Shown piece after piece: positions 1 to 5,529 of a DNA stretch of 5,529 nt. Positions within the stretch are counted from its first letter, which is position 1. Each line of letters opens with the position of its first letter. Below the pieces are notes generated by a model that was given only the letters and a program-made list of their open reading frames with translations, was not told the origin of the DNA and ran no database searches. Position numbers and translations under genes: made by a program. The DNA is from Acidobacteriota bacterium (GTDB lineage Bacteria > Acidobacteriota > Terriglobia > Terriglobales > Acidobacteriaceae): assembly GCA_021810175.1 (NCBI GenBank), contig JAJZJJ010000249.1:1-5529 (forward strand), given 5' to 3'.

Positions 1-1114
1 GCGTCGCCTTGTCAAAATCCACATAGCCATCAAAATGCCCCGGCGCGCGAATCCACGCATTCAGTTGCTGTCGCAGCGCCTCAAACTCCGCGGTCTGCGG
101 TTTCTTCCAATAACTGGACCCTCCGTAGGGCGTCAGCGTCGCACCGTAGACCTTGATTCCGTGTGCGTGCGCCTGCGCAATGATCTGCTCATACGCGTCG
201 ATCAATTGCTCTTTCAGCGCATTCCGGTCGGCGACCGTCACATGACCCTCCAGCGCCAGGTGCCCAATGTCGTTGATGCCTTCCAGCACGATCATGGATT
301 TCACCCCATCCTGCGCGAACACATCCCTGTCCAGCCGCGACATCGCATTCGGGCCCCAGCCGTCCATCACCACGCGGTTCCCGCTGATGCCCTCATTCAG
401 CACGCACACATTCCGCGTCGCCGGATTCGCCTGCAGCCGTGCCGCCAGGTCATCCGGCCAGCGATTGTTCCCGTTCACTGTCGACTGCCACCCATCCGTG
501 ATCGAGTCGCCAAACGCCACCACGCAGCTGCGCGGATGCCGGCTCGCCACATCCACGCCCGAAAGCCAGTACCAGTGCCCCACCTTGCGCGCATCTGTCA
601 GTTGGGTCGCAGCCGTCTGATCCCCATGCACCACAAAGATGGTCTGGTTCGAATTGCCATGGTACGTTGCCGGCATCGCCGGCTTCGCCACGTAAAACGT
701 AATGGCGACATCCGAGAGCGGCTTGGCGTCGAACTCCACCGGGTCTGAAAAGTACGCCGCATGCGCCGGAATCATCACCGAATTCTTCCCGTTGAACGTC
801 ACGGCCCTGTCCGTCGAAGCCACGATCTCTGATGAGCTGCCCGAAACCGCATCCGCCACATGCACCGACGAAACCCGCAGCGGTGCATCCCCAAAAACAT
901 TCGATATCCGGATCCGCACCTCCGGGCCGCCCAGCGACAGATGCACGATCTGCCGCATCGTCACATTCGTCAGCTCCGTCGAAGAACCGTAATCCCTTCC
1001 ATCGGGCTGCATCTGGGCTGAGGCCCAGCTCCCCGTCCAGAACACATGTGCCGGCGCGCTCTGCGCCGCCGCCGTCAACGTCAAACTCAGCAGCAATACT
1101 GCCAGTCGCTTCAT
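1..1114 (-). CDS. Secreted SGNH/GDSL-family hydrolase (partial, 3' end outside window)
   Basis: Probably an exported esterase of the SGNH superfamily that removes acyl groups, perhaps acetyl groups on plant polysaccharides; the substrate is inferred only. The 371 visible codons run off the left edge without a stop. Residues 1-18 form a signal peptide: Met-Lys-Arg, a Leu/Thr/Ala-rich core, then an Ala-Gln-Ser-Ala cleavage region. About 170 residues of beta-rich sequence follow, and then the SGNH blocks. Block I is AFGDSITDGW with nucleophile Ser204. Block II is NEGISGNR with oxyanion Gly242. Block III is LEGIND with Asn281. The block V Asp-x-x-His should lie just beyond the edge. The N-terminal beta domain followed by a late GDS motif resembles the XynE-like group of 400-odd residues. 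The ATG at 1114 is supported by GGGAGA eight bases upstream and by the signal peptide. It is preceded by a 300-base non-coding leader and looks monocistronic at its 5' side. Confidence 0.9.
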   Translation of the reverse strand, partial: MKRLAVLLLSLTLTAAAQSAPAHVFWTGSWASAQMQPDGRDYGSSTELTNVTMRQIVHLSLGGPEVRIRISNVFGDAPLRVSSVHVADAVSGSSSEIVASTDRAVTFNGKNSVMIPAHAAYFSDPVEFDAKPLSDVAITFYVAKPAMPATYHGNSNQTIFVVHGDQTAATQLTDARKVGHWYWLSGVDVASRHPRSCVVAFGDSITDGWQSTVNGNNRWPDDLAARLQANPATRNVCVLNEGISGNRVVMDGWGPNAMSRLDRDVFAQDGVKSMIVLEGINDIGHLALEGHVTVADRNALKEQLIDAYEQIIAQAHAHGIKVYGATLTPYGGSSYWKKPQTAEFEALRQQLNAWIRAPGHFDGYVDFDKAT

Positions 1115-1395
1115 CAGAAGGTTCTCCCATCCCGCGGTTTTTAGGTTTTTCGAGTCGTCGCGTCTCGAACTGGTCTGATAAGCCCTCCGCGCCTGGTGAG
1201 GCCTCGTATGAGATCCGCCATTGAAGCGGAGCCCATGCTTGTCGTCGAAGCCGCTGCGCGATGGATGAGATCAGTTCTCGGCTCTCCCGTTCCACCGATT
1301 CATGCAACGCAAGGATGGTATCGCATGAGACAGGCCACGCGCTTTCCCTATAAAACTGCCTGCAATAGAGAACTCTTTGTGTCTGGGGGTGTGTG
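1115..1395 (-). other. Non-coding leader upstream of the SGNH hydrolase gene
   Basis: This stretch between two minus-strand genes has no gene I can support. The frames open here give low-complexity or Arg-rich shadows, and one runs straight into the hydrolase gene in the wrong frame. On the minus strand, just before the Shine-Dalgarno site, there is a short inverted repeat (TTCGAG at 1164-1169, CTCGAA at 1149-1154, 9-base loop). A tandem A-rich direct repeat AAAAACC-T-AAAAACC (1136-1150) follows directly. The promoter of the hydrolase gene must lie here or further upstream. A TATAGG sequence near 1349-1354 could be a -10 element, but I see no convincing -35 at the right distance, so no promoter is called. 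Confidence 0.5.
1123..1128 (-). promoter_or_regulatory. Shine-Dalgarno site of the SGNH hydrolase gene
   Basis: The minus strand reads GGGAGA, followed by eight bases (ACCTTCTG) and the ATG at 1114. Motif and spacing are good, and the same hexamer is used nine bases before the rpoD start in this window. It supports the chosen start, which directly precedes a signal peptide. Confidence 0.7.
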
Positions 1396-1418
1396 AGGGC
1401 CTTCCATGAAAAGGCCCT
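1396..1418 (-). terminator. Hairpin at the end of the DUF4397 gene, terminator-like without a U-tract
   Basis: Perfect 8-bp inverted repeat AGGGCCTT / AAGGCCCT (arms 1396-1403 and 1411-1418) with a 7-base loop. On the minus strand it starts inside the TAG stop codon (1419-1417) of the DUF4397 gene. Neither strand has a T-run after the stem: the minus strand continues CACACACCCCC and the plus strand AGTTCAAATC. It is therefore not a classical intrinsic terminator. It could be a U-less terminator, an mRNA 3' end stabiliser, or help Rho-dependent termination. Its position argues for termination between the two minus-strand genes. Confidence 0.45.
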
Positions 1419-2151
1419 AGTTCAAATCGTCGCCCACCACCACGCGCACAGGCTCGGGATGCACCGTCGGCTCATTCTGAATCAGGATCGTTCGCACCTC
1501 GCCGCCCGCATACGTCGCGCTGCTGCTCGTGTACACCGGCGTCGTGCTGCCCGCTTCCGTCACCACCAGTTGGTAGCTTCCGTCCGGAACATTCAGGTAG
1601 CCGGTCACCCGTCCCGGTGCCAGATCTTTGACCAGCGGCGTTGCATCCGACGGAGACTGCCCATTTCCCAGGTAATACACGTCCACCTTTCCGGTCGCCT
1701 CGGCGGTCTGCAAAAACCGCACGGAAAATTCCCCAACCGGCGCCGACTCCGCCTGGTCCCGCAGCAGCTTCGCCGTAAATCCACTGCCCGCATCCGCCAG
1801 ATACACTGAGTGCTGCCCCGCCGCCTGCAAATCCGTTGTCAGGGTGGCCAGCGGCTCCTTCGTTCCGGTCGCATCCACCGTAATCGTCACCGGCCCCGGC
1901 GCCAGAATGGCGTAATTCGTAATCGTCCCCGCCGCGACATTCCTCGCGATCTCCGTCTTCCCGGCGTATACATCTACCGCCGGAGCGTTGTACGAAGCGT
2001 CCACGACGCGCAAAAGCGACGTCGTCTGCGACTGGGAGACCGTCTGGCACGCACACAACGGCCAGATCACGGCTGCCGCCGCCAGCCAGCCGGCCAGCCG
2101 ACGTCCAGCACCCGGTTTCCGCAGAATCCGTCCGATACTTGCCCTCTTCAC
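1417..2151 (-). CDS. DUF4397 domain lipoprotein with two tandem repeats
   Basis: Predicted envelope lipoprotein of unknown function. From the GTG at 2151 it has 244 residues: a basic n-region, a hydrophobic Ala/Val/Ile stretch, and a lipobox-like Leu-Cys-Ala-Cys in which Cys35 would be lipidated. The mature part consists of two related beta-rich repeats, roughly residues 47-131 and 143-225. Each begins with a VDVY core (AVDVYAG, then KVDVYYLGNG), followed by a Gly-Tyr or Asn-Tyr turn, a TITVDATG or QLVVTEAG strand, and a final strand ending in SVYLAD or RTILIQ. This is the pattern of DUF4397. No catalytic motif is visible. Start choice: the GTG at 2151 has GAGG nine bases upstream (2161-2164) and gives a normal-length signal peptide. 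The GTG at 2196 also has AGAGG ten bases upstream, but gives an unusually long 49-residue pre-sequence. The downstream SGNH gene is 300 bases away and probably independent. Confidence 0.85.
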   Translation of the reverse strand: MKRASIGRILRKPGAGRRLAGWLAAAAVIWPLCACQTVSQSQTTSLLRVVDASYNAPAVDVYAGKTEIARNVAAGTITNYAILAPGPVTITVDATGTKEPLATLTTDLQAAGQHSVYLADAGSGFTAKLLRDQAESAPVGEFSVRFLQTAEATGKVDVYYLGNGQSPSDATPLVKDLAPGRVTGYLNVPDGSYQLVVTEAGSTTPVYTSSSATYAGGEVRTILIQNEPTVHPEPVRVVVGDDLN

Positions 2152-2408
2152 TCCCGGTTGCCTCAATCTTTGTTCGCGCCATGGCTGCGCCCGCACCCGG
2201 CGCCAGCCTCTAGTTTCTACAATAACCCGTAAACCGCCCGCCGAAGTTCCCCGCCATCGGGCCTGCTCCTCAAACCACGGGAAGACCCTCCGAACCGCCC
2301 CGCAAATGATGATTTATCAGATAATTACAGCTTCATCCCGGCATCCTCCACGCCGCCTGCCGCCCCGCAAACCCATCCCCCGTAAAAATGCCCGGCGCGC
2401 AACGCACC

Positions 2409-2422
2409 GAAAACGCGTTTTC
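2409..2422. repeat. 14-bp perfect palindrome, candidate operator
   Basis: GAAAACGCGTTTTC is fully self-complementary with no spacer. It lies about 250 bases before the rpoD start and about 260 before the DUF4397 start. Perfect even-length palindromes of this size are typical of binding sites for dimeric HTH regulators. Which protein binds, if any, cannot be told from the window. Confidence 0.4.
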
Positions 2423-2451
2423 CACATCTATTAAGAAGGGATCTGTCCACA
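2418..2451 (+). promoter_or_regulatory. Pair of DnaA-box-like sequences upstream of rpoD
   Basis: TTTTCCACA at 2418-2426 fits the relaxed DnaA-box consensus TTWTNCACA. CTGTCCACA at 2443-2451 matches TTATCCACA at 7 of 9 positions in the same orientation, 25 bases further on. The first box shares TTTTC with the right arm of the 14-bp palindrome. DnaA can act as a transcription factor at such boxes, but two boxes, one of them weak, may be chance. Confidence 0.25.
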
Positions 2452-2656
2452 ATAGGACGCCTTGCGGAGGGCTTCGCGCATGCAGATTACCAGTCGCGCC
2501 CTCATTCCGGCTTTCGGTCAACGCATGATATCCTATACGCTCTGGGGGAAAAGTGCGCCCATCATCCCGCGGCTGTGTCCGCACAGGGAATCGCCTCATA
2601 ATGGCCTCAATCGCACTTCGTCCAATTCAATACGCCAGATCCGACTCTTTCATCGC

Positions 2657-2662
2657 GGGAGA
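2657..2662 (+). promoter_or_regulatory. Shine-Dalgarno site that fixes the TTG start of rpoD
   Basis: GGGAGA lies nine bases before the TTG at 2672. An in-frame TAA at 2663-2665 sits between them, so the reading frame cannot start earlier. No ATG or GTG in this frame precedes the conserved region 1.1 sequence. Together these make TTG the only reasonable start. Confidence 0.75.
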
Positions 2663-2671
2663 TAAATCCGC

Positions 2672-4351
2672 TTGGCATTAGACGACAAGTACGAAGAGGA
2701 CATTCAAAAGCTCATCGACGTCGGCAAGGAAAAAGGTTACCTCACCTACAACGACGTCAATGATCTCATTCCCGGGGACCTGACTTCGCCCGAAGATCTC
2801 GAAGACCTCATGAACACCATCGGGACCCAGGGCATCGATATTCTCGATGGCGGGCCCAAGCTCGGTGGCGACGGCTTCGAAGAAGAAGAAGGCGAAGACG
2901 TTGAACTCGATCTTACCCCAGGCACCCTGGAAAAAACCAACGACCCCGTCCGCATGTATCTGCGCGAAATGGGCACCGTGCCCCTGCTCACGCGCGAAGG
3001 CGAAGTCGAAATCGCCAAGCGCATCGAGCGTGGACAGCTGCGCGTCATGAAGGCCGTGTCGCGCTCGCCCATCGTCATTCGCGAGATCGTTGCCCTCGGC
3101 GAAGACCTGCGCCGCGGCGTCCGTAACATCAAGGAAGTGGTGCTCTTCGACGAAGAAGAAATCACTGAGGAAGTGCTGGCCGCGCGTGTGCGCAAACTCA
3201 CCGGCCGCATTGACAACATCGTCAAGCACCAGAAGAAAATCGCCGCCCTGCAGGAAAAGCTCGCGGCTGCAAAAAGCAAGGTGAAGGAGCAGCGCAAGCT
3301 CCGCTGGCTCATCGGCCGCGAAATGGTGCAGATCACCCGCATCGTCCGCGACATCAAGTACACCAACCAGGAGCGCAAGCGCCTCCTCGACAAGGTCAAC
3401 AAGACTGTTGACTCCATGCGCATGCTCGAGCGCCAGATCCGCTCCCTCGAAGCCAAGCACGATCAGTCGAAGAGCGAAGAGCTCAAGAAGGAATACCGCC
3501 GCCAACAGAAAAACTGCCGCGCCGACCTCGATCAGCTCGAGCAGGAAGCCGGCCTCACCATCGCCGAACTCAAGCGCACCCAGCGCGAAATCGTCCAGGG
3601 TGACATGGACGCCGAGCAGGCCAAGCGCGAGCTCATCGAGGCTAACCTGCGCCTCGTCGTCTCCATCGCCAAAAAGTACACCAACCGCGGCCTCCAGTTC
3701 CTCGACCTCATTCAGGAGGGCAACATCGGCCTCATGAAGGCGGTCGACAAATTTGAGTACCGCCGCGGTTATAAATTCTCGACCTACGCCACCTGGTGGA
3801 TCCGGCAGGCCATCACCCGCGCCATCGCGGATCAGGCCCGCACCATCCGTATCCCGGTGCACATGATCGAGACCATCAACAAGCTCATCCGCACCTCGCG
3901 GCAGCTCGTGCAGGAGCTCGGCCGCGAGCCAACCTCCGAAGAGATTGCCAAGCGCATGGACATCCCCGTCGCCAAGGTCCGCAAGGTCCTCAAGATCGCA
4001 CAGGAGCCCATCTCGCTCGAAACGCCCATCGGCGAAGAAGAGGATTCGCACCTCGGAGACTTCATCGAAGACTCCGGCGCCGTTTCCCCCTCCGAAGCCG
4101 TCATCAGCGTCAACCTCAAGGAGTACACCTCGCAGGTGCTGCGCACGCTCACCCCGCGCGAAGAGCGCGTCATCAAGATGCGCTTCGGACTCGAAGACGG
4201 CTCCGAGCACACCCTTGAAGAGGTCGGTCAGAGCTTCCAGGTCACCCGCGAGCGCATCCGCCAGATCGAAGCCAAGGCCCTCCGCAAGCTGCGTCACCCC
4301 TCCCGCTCGCGCAAACTGCGCGCCTTCGTGGAGAACCCGACCAACCAGTAA
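2672..4351 (+). CDS. rpoD: RNA polymerase principal (housekeeping) sigma factor RpoD/SigA
   Basis: Directs RNA polymerase core to housekeeping promoters. The protein is complete at 559 residues and all sigma-70 regions are present. Region 1.1 spans about 7-60 ([13 protein letters not shown]), followed by an acidic linker at 67-80. Region 1.2 is at 89-125 ([22 protein letters not shown]). A highly charged, probably coiled-coil non-conserved region covers about 125-310. Region 2 is at 317-390, with Trp375-Trp376 and the -10 contacts Gln379 and Thr382. Region 3 is about 391-470, including the region 3.2 finger [11 protein letters not shown] at 454-464. Region 4 is about 485-552, with the HTH residues Arg526, Glu527 and Arg530. 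From region 2 to the end the numbering is a constant 58 less than E. coli RpoD, so the shortening lies in the linker and the non-conserved region. Region 1.1 and the non-conserved region separate it from RpoS/RpoH types. It starts at TTG and ends at an intrinsic terminator, with no dnaG directly upstream. Confidence 0.98.
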   Translation: MALDDKYEEDIQKLIDVGKEKGYLTYNDVNDLIPGDLTSPEDLEDLMNTIGTQGIDILDGGPKLGGDGFEEEEGEDVELDLTPGTLEKTNDPVRMYLREMGTVPLLTREGEVEIAKRIERGQLRVMKAVSRSPIVIREIVALGEDLRRGVRNIKEVVLFDEEEITEEVLAARVRKLTGRIDNIVKHQKKIAALQEKLAAAKSKVKEQRKLRWLIGREMVQITRIVRDIKYTNQERKRLLDKVNKTVDSMRMLERQIRSLEAKHDQSKSEELKKEYRRQQKNCRADLDQLEQEAGLTIAELKRTQREIVQGDMDAEQAKRELIEANLRLVVSIAKKYTNRGLQFLDLIQEGNIGLMKAVDKFEYRRGYKFSTYATWWIRQAITRAIADQARTIRIPVHMIETINKLIRTSRQLVQELGREPTSEEIAKRMDIPVAKVRKVLKIAQEPISLETPIGEEEDSHLGDFIEDSGAVSPSEAVISVNLKEYTSQVLRTLTPREERVIKMRFGLEDGSEHTLEEVGQSFQVTRERIRQIEAKALRKLRHPSRSRKLRAFVENPTNQ

Positions 4352-4374
4352 CCCGGCATCATCCCTAAAACAGC

Positions 4375-4410
4375 AGGGCCGCTCCCACCGAGCGGCCCTT
4401 ATTTTTTCTT
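4375..4410 (+). terminator. Intrinsic terminator of rpoD, possibly bidirectional
   Basis: A perfect 10-bp stem AGGGCCGCTC (4375-4384) / GAGCGGCCCT (4390-4399) with a 5-base loop is followed by TTATTTTTTCTT. It starts 24 bases after the rpoD stop. On the minus strand the stem is followed after two bases by TGTTTT only, so termination of the convergent permease gene would be weaker. That gene's stop codon is at 4424-4426, leaving this hairpin in its 3' end. Confidence 0.93.
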
Positions 4411-4423
4411 GAGAAAGCGAATC

Positions 4424-5529
4424 TTATCCTGCCGCGGCCGGTTCAGCCGCATTCGCCGCCAGCGCCTCCGTCGTGCGCGGCGCCCGGCATTCCAGCAATT
4501 GCGTCAGCACCTGTTGCAGATTCGTCGCGATCGCGGTCGGCCGGCTCTTGCCAAACCGGCTCCGTATCTCCTCCGGATCGCCATCCGTGCCCCACAGCGC
4601 CACCACCAGCCGGTTCTTGGGCAAATGCTCCCGAATCTGCTGGCACAACCCCCGCGCATGCGCAAAGGCAAACGGCGGCAGTGCAGACAGCAGCGCAGAC
4701 GTATCCCCATCCTGACCCAGCCGCCCCAGAATTTCCGGCGTCAGCGCGGACGAAGACAGCACCATCGTATGCCGCCCCGCGCGCTCCAGCAGTTGCGCCA
4801 CCATCATCGCCGCCAGTTCATCAGCCTCGTCATGCGCCGCTACGCATACAATCGGGCATCCCTTGCGCTCGCTCGCGCGCTGCGCCTGCACTCGCAGGCT
4901 CTCCGGCCACACGTTCCTGGAGTCCCCGTGCTCGGCCATCACCTCCGTTATGCTCTGGTAGAGATACGTGCTCCGCACCGTGTCCAGGTTGCCCTTGTTC
5001 CGGTCCTGCTCGGCCAGGATCAGCGCCGGCAGCAGCACCGCGTCATATAGCTCCACCAGCGTGCGCCCGTCCAGGTAGCGCTCGGCGATTTTCCGCGCCG
5101 AACCATGATCCATCGCCAGCAGCCGCTCGTAAAACGCCGCCTCTGGAGCCAGCTCCGCCTCTTCGCCCAGCAGGATGTACAGGAATCGTAACTGTGGAAG
5201 ATACCTTCCCACCACGATCAGGCACACCGTCAGCGGCGTCGACAGGATCAGACCCGCCCATCCCCACAACATCGTCCAGATCAGCGCCGTCACCAGCAGC
5301 GCCAGCGGCGAAACCCCCGTGTGCGTGCCGTACAGCCACGGCTCCAGAAAATTGCTCACCAGCGCTTCCATCGTCACAAACAGCAGCACCACAAATAGCG
5401 AATGCCACCACCCCGGAAACACCGCCAGCGTATAAATAACCGTCGCCGTGCCCGCCACCATGATGCCGAAGTAAGGCACCAGCCGCAGCAGGCCGATCAG
5501 CACGCCCCAGAGCGTCGCGTTCGGCACAT
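4424..5529 (-). CDS. AI-2E family membrane protein with cobalamin-binding-like C-terminal extension (partial, 5' end outside window)
   Basis: C-terminal part of a polytopic inner-membrane protein of the AI-2E/PerM (formerly DUF20) family; members have been linked to export of autoinducer-2 or to ion antiport, and the substrate here is unknown. Residues are counted from the GTG at 5527. That codon is probably an internal Val of a conserved VPN-ALLWG-type motif, not the start. Hydrophobic segments lie at about 6-36, 44-62 and 75-107, with the family motifs LVPYFG (16-21), SNFLEPWLYG (58-67) and STPLTVCL (96-103). A soluble tail of about 250 residues follows, much longer than in simple members. 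Residues 125-200 resemble the helical cap of B12-binding proteins (ELYDAVLLPAL at 159-169). Residues 223-345 resemble its Rossmann-like half (MMVAQLLERAG at 241-251, LSALPPFAFAHAR at 280-292, VVALWG at 308-313). The usual (D/E)xHxxG is replaced by Glu234-Ala-Asp-Glu-Leu-Ala239. It is convergent with rpoD. Confidence 0.9.
   Translation of the reverse strand, partial: VPNATLWGVLIGLLRLVPYFGIMVAGTATVIYTLAVFPGWWHSLFVVLLFVTMEALVSNFLEPWLYGTHTGVSPLALLVTALIWTMLWGWAGLILSTPLTVCLIVVGRYLPQLRFLYILLGEEAELAPEAAFYERLLAMDHGSARKIAERYLDGRTLVELYDAVLLPALILAEQDRNKGNLDTVRSTYLYQSITEVMAEHGDSRNVWPESLRVQAQRASERKGCPIVCVAAHDEADELAAMMVAQLLERAGRHTMVLSSSALTPEILGRLGQDGDTSALLSALPPFAFAHARGLCQQIREHLPKNRLVVALWGTDGDPEEIRSRFGKSRPTAIATNLQQVLTQLLECRAPRTTEALAANAAEPAAAG

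Larger units (their letters stand above)
2152..2671. promoter_or_regulatory. Divergent intergenic control region between the DUF4397 gene and rpoD
   Basis: About 475-520 bases, depending on the DUF4397 start, carry no gene I can support; open frames here give Arg/Pro-rich translations without family character. The region must hold the promoters of both divergent genes. Visible elements are an AT-rich island (2304-2330, 6 G/C in 27 bases), a 14-bp palindrome (2409-2422), two DnaA-box-like sequences (2418-2426, 2443-2451) and a small hairpin CTGTG-TCCG-CACAG (2573-2586). Possible -10 elements for rpoD are CATAAT at 2597-2602, TATCCT at 2529-2534 and TATACG at 2534-2539. None has a good TTGACA-like partner at 16-18 bases, so these are only candidates. 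The rpoD leader would be about 65-130 bases if one of them is used. Confidence 0.6.

Noticed and set aside
450..1307. A 285-codon minus-strand frame starting upstream of the SGNH hydrolase and overlapping it
   Set aside because: Over most of its length it is an out-of-frame reading of the hydrolase gene. The first 65 or so residues resemble no family I recognise and lack a clear ribosome binding site, so I do not call a leader peptide gene.
1208..1330. ATGAGA repeated at 1208, 1265 and 1325 (ATGAGATC for the first two), spaced by about 57-60 bases
   Set aside because: The units are only 6-8 bases long, the spacing is not constant, and no extended similarity surrounds them, so chance is the simplest explanation.
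1472..2182. A 236-codon minus-strand ATG frame inside the DUF4397 gene
   Set aside because: The translation is Gly/Arg-rich shadow sequence. The overlapping GTG-started frame has a lipobox and the DUF4397 repeats.
2305..2451. Replication origin (AT-rich island plus DnaA-like boxes)
   Set aside because: There are only two boxes, one weak, with no dnaA, dnaN or other typical neighbour in view. Skew cannot be judged from 5.5 kb.
2333..2599. An 88-codon minus-strand frame in the divergent region
   Set aside because: It covers the palindrome and DnaA-like boxes and has no domain, signal peptide or convincing ribosome binding site. It is most likely chance openness in GC-rich DNA.
2462..2665. A 67-codon plus-strand frame just upstream of rpoD
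   Set aside because: It has no recognisable family and an Arg/Ser/Ile-rich composition unlike its neighbours. It also contains the likely rpoD promoter and leader.
2678..4297. A 539-codon open frame antisense to almost all of rpoD
   Set aside because: The translation is Leu/Ala/Glu/Asp/Phe-rich low-complexity sequence with no family character. It arises because the strongly biased rpoD codons rarely produce stops on the opposite strand. rpoD itself is unmistakable.
5525..5529. ATG or GTG at the right edge as the start of the AI-2E gene
   Set aside because: The ATG is out of frame. The in-frame GTG lies in a conserved membrane-segment motif of the family, and the N-terminal membrane half would be missing, so the gene is cut by the window edge.

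Overview
The window looks like chromosomal DNA from a GC-rich, free-living Gram-negative-type bacterium. The best guess is Acidobacteriota (Terriglobia). This rests on the character of the RpoD protein, with its moderately long, charged non-conserved region, and on the neighbours: a secreted SGNH hydrolase, a DUF4397 lipoprotein, and an AI-2E permease with a long C-terminal extension. The taxonomic guess is inference from remembered family character, not from a search. There are no mobile elements, CRISPR arrays, tRNA or rRNA genes, and no sign of recent transfer.

Layout from left to right. Positions 1-1114 (minus strand) hold most of a secreted SGNH/GDSL-family hydrolase whose 3' end lies outside the window. 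Positions 1115-1416 are non-coding: the leader of the hydrolase gene plus a hairpin at the end of the next gene. Positions 1417-2151 (or to 2196, minus) encode a lipoprotein with two tandem DUF4397-type repeats. Positions 2152-2671 are a divergent control region containing an AT-rich island, a 14-bp perfect palindrome and two DnaA-box-like sequences. Positions 2672-4351 (plus) encode the complete principal sigma factor RpoD, which starts at TTG and ends at a textbook intrinsic terminator. Positions 4424-5529 (minus) hold the C-terminal part of an AI-2E family membrane protein, convergent with rpoD and cut by the right window edge.

The genes do not form one pathway. rpoD is a single-gene transcription unit here, with no dnaG or rpsU directly upstream, between a divergent cell-envelope gene and a convergent permease. 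The two minus-strand genes on the left both encode exported proteins but are separated by about 300 bases and a hairpin, so they are probably transcribed separately.

The most interesting feature is the cytoplasmic tail of the AI-2E protein. It reads like a cobalamin-binding module (helical cap plus Rossmann-like domain) in which the cobalamin-ligating His position is Asp. The second is the small cluster of palindrome and DnaA-like boxes upstream of rpoD. I did not find a clearly new multi-gene system.
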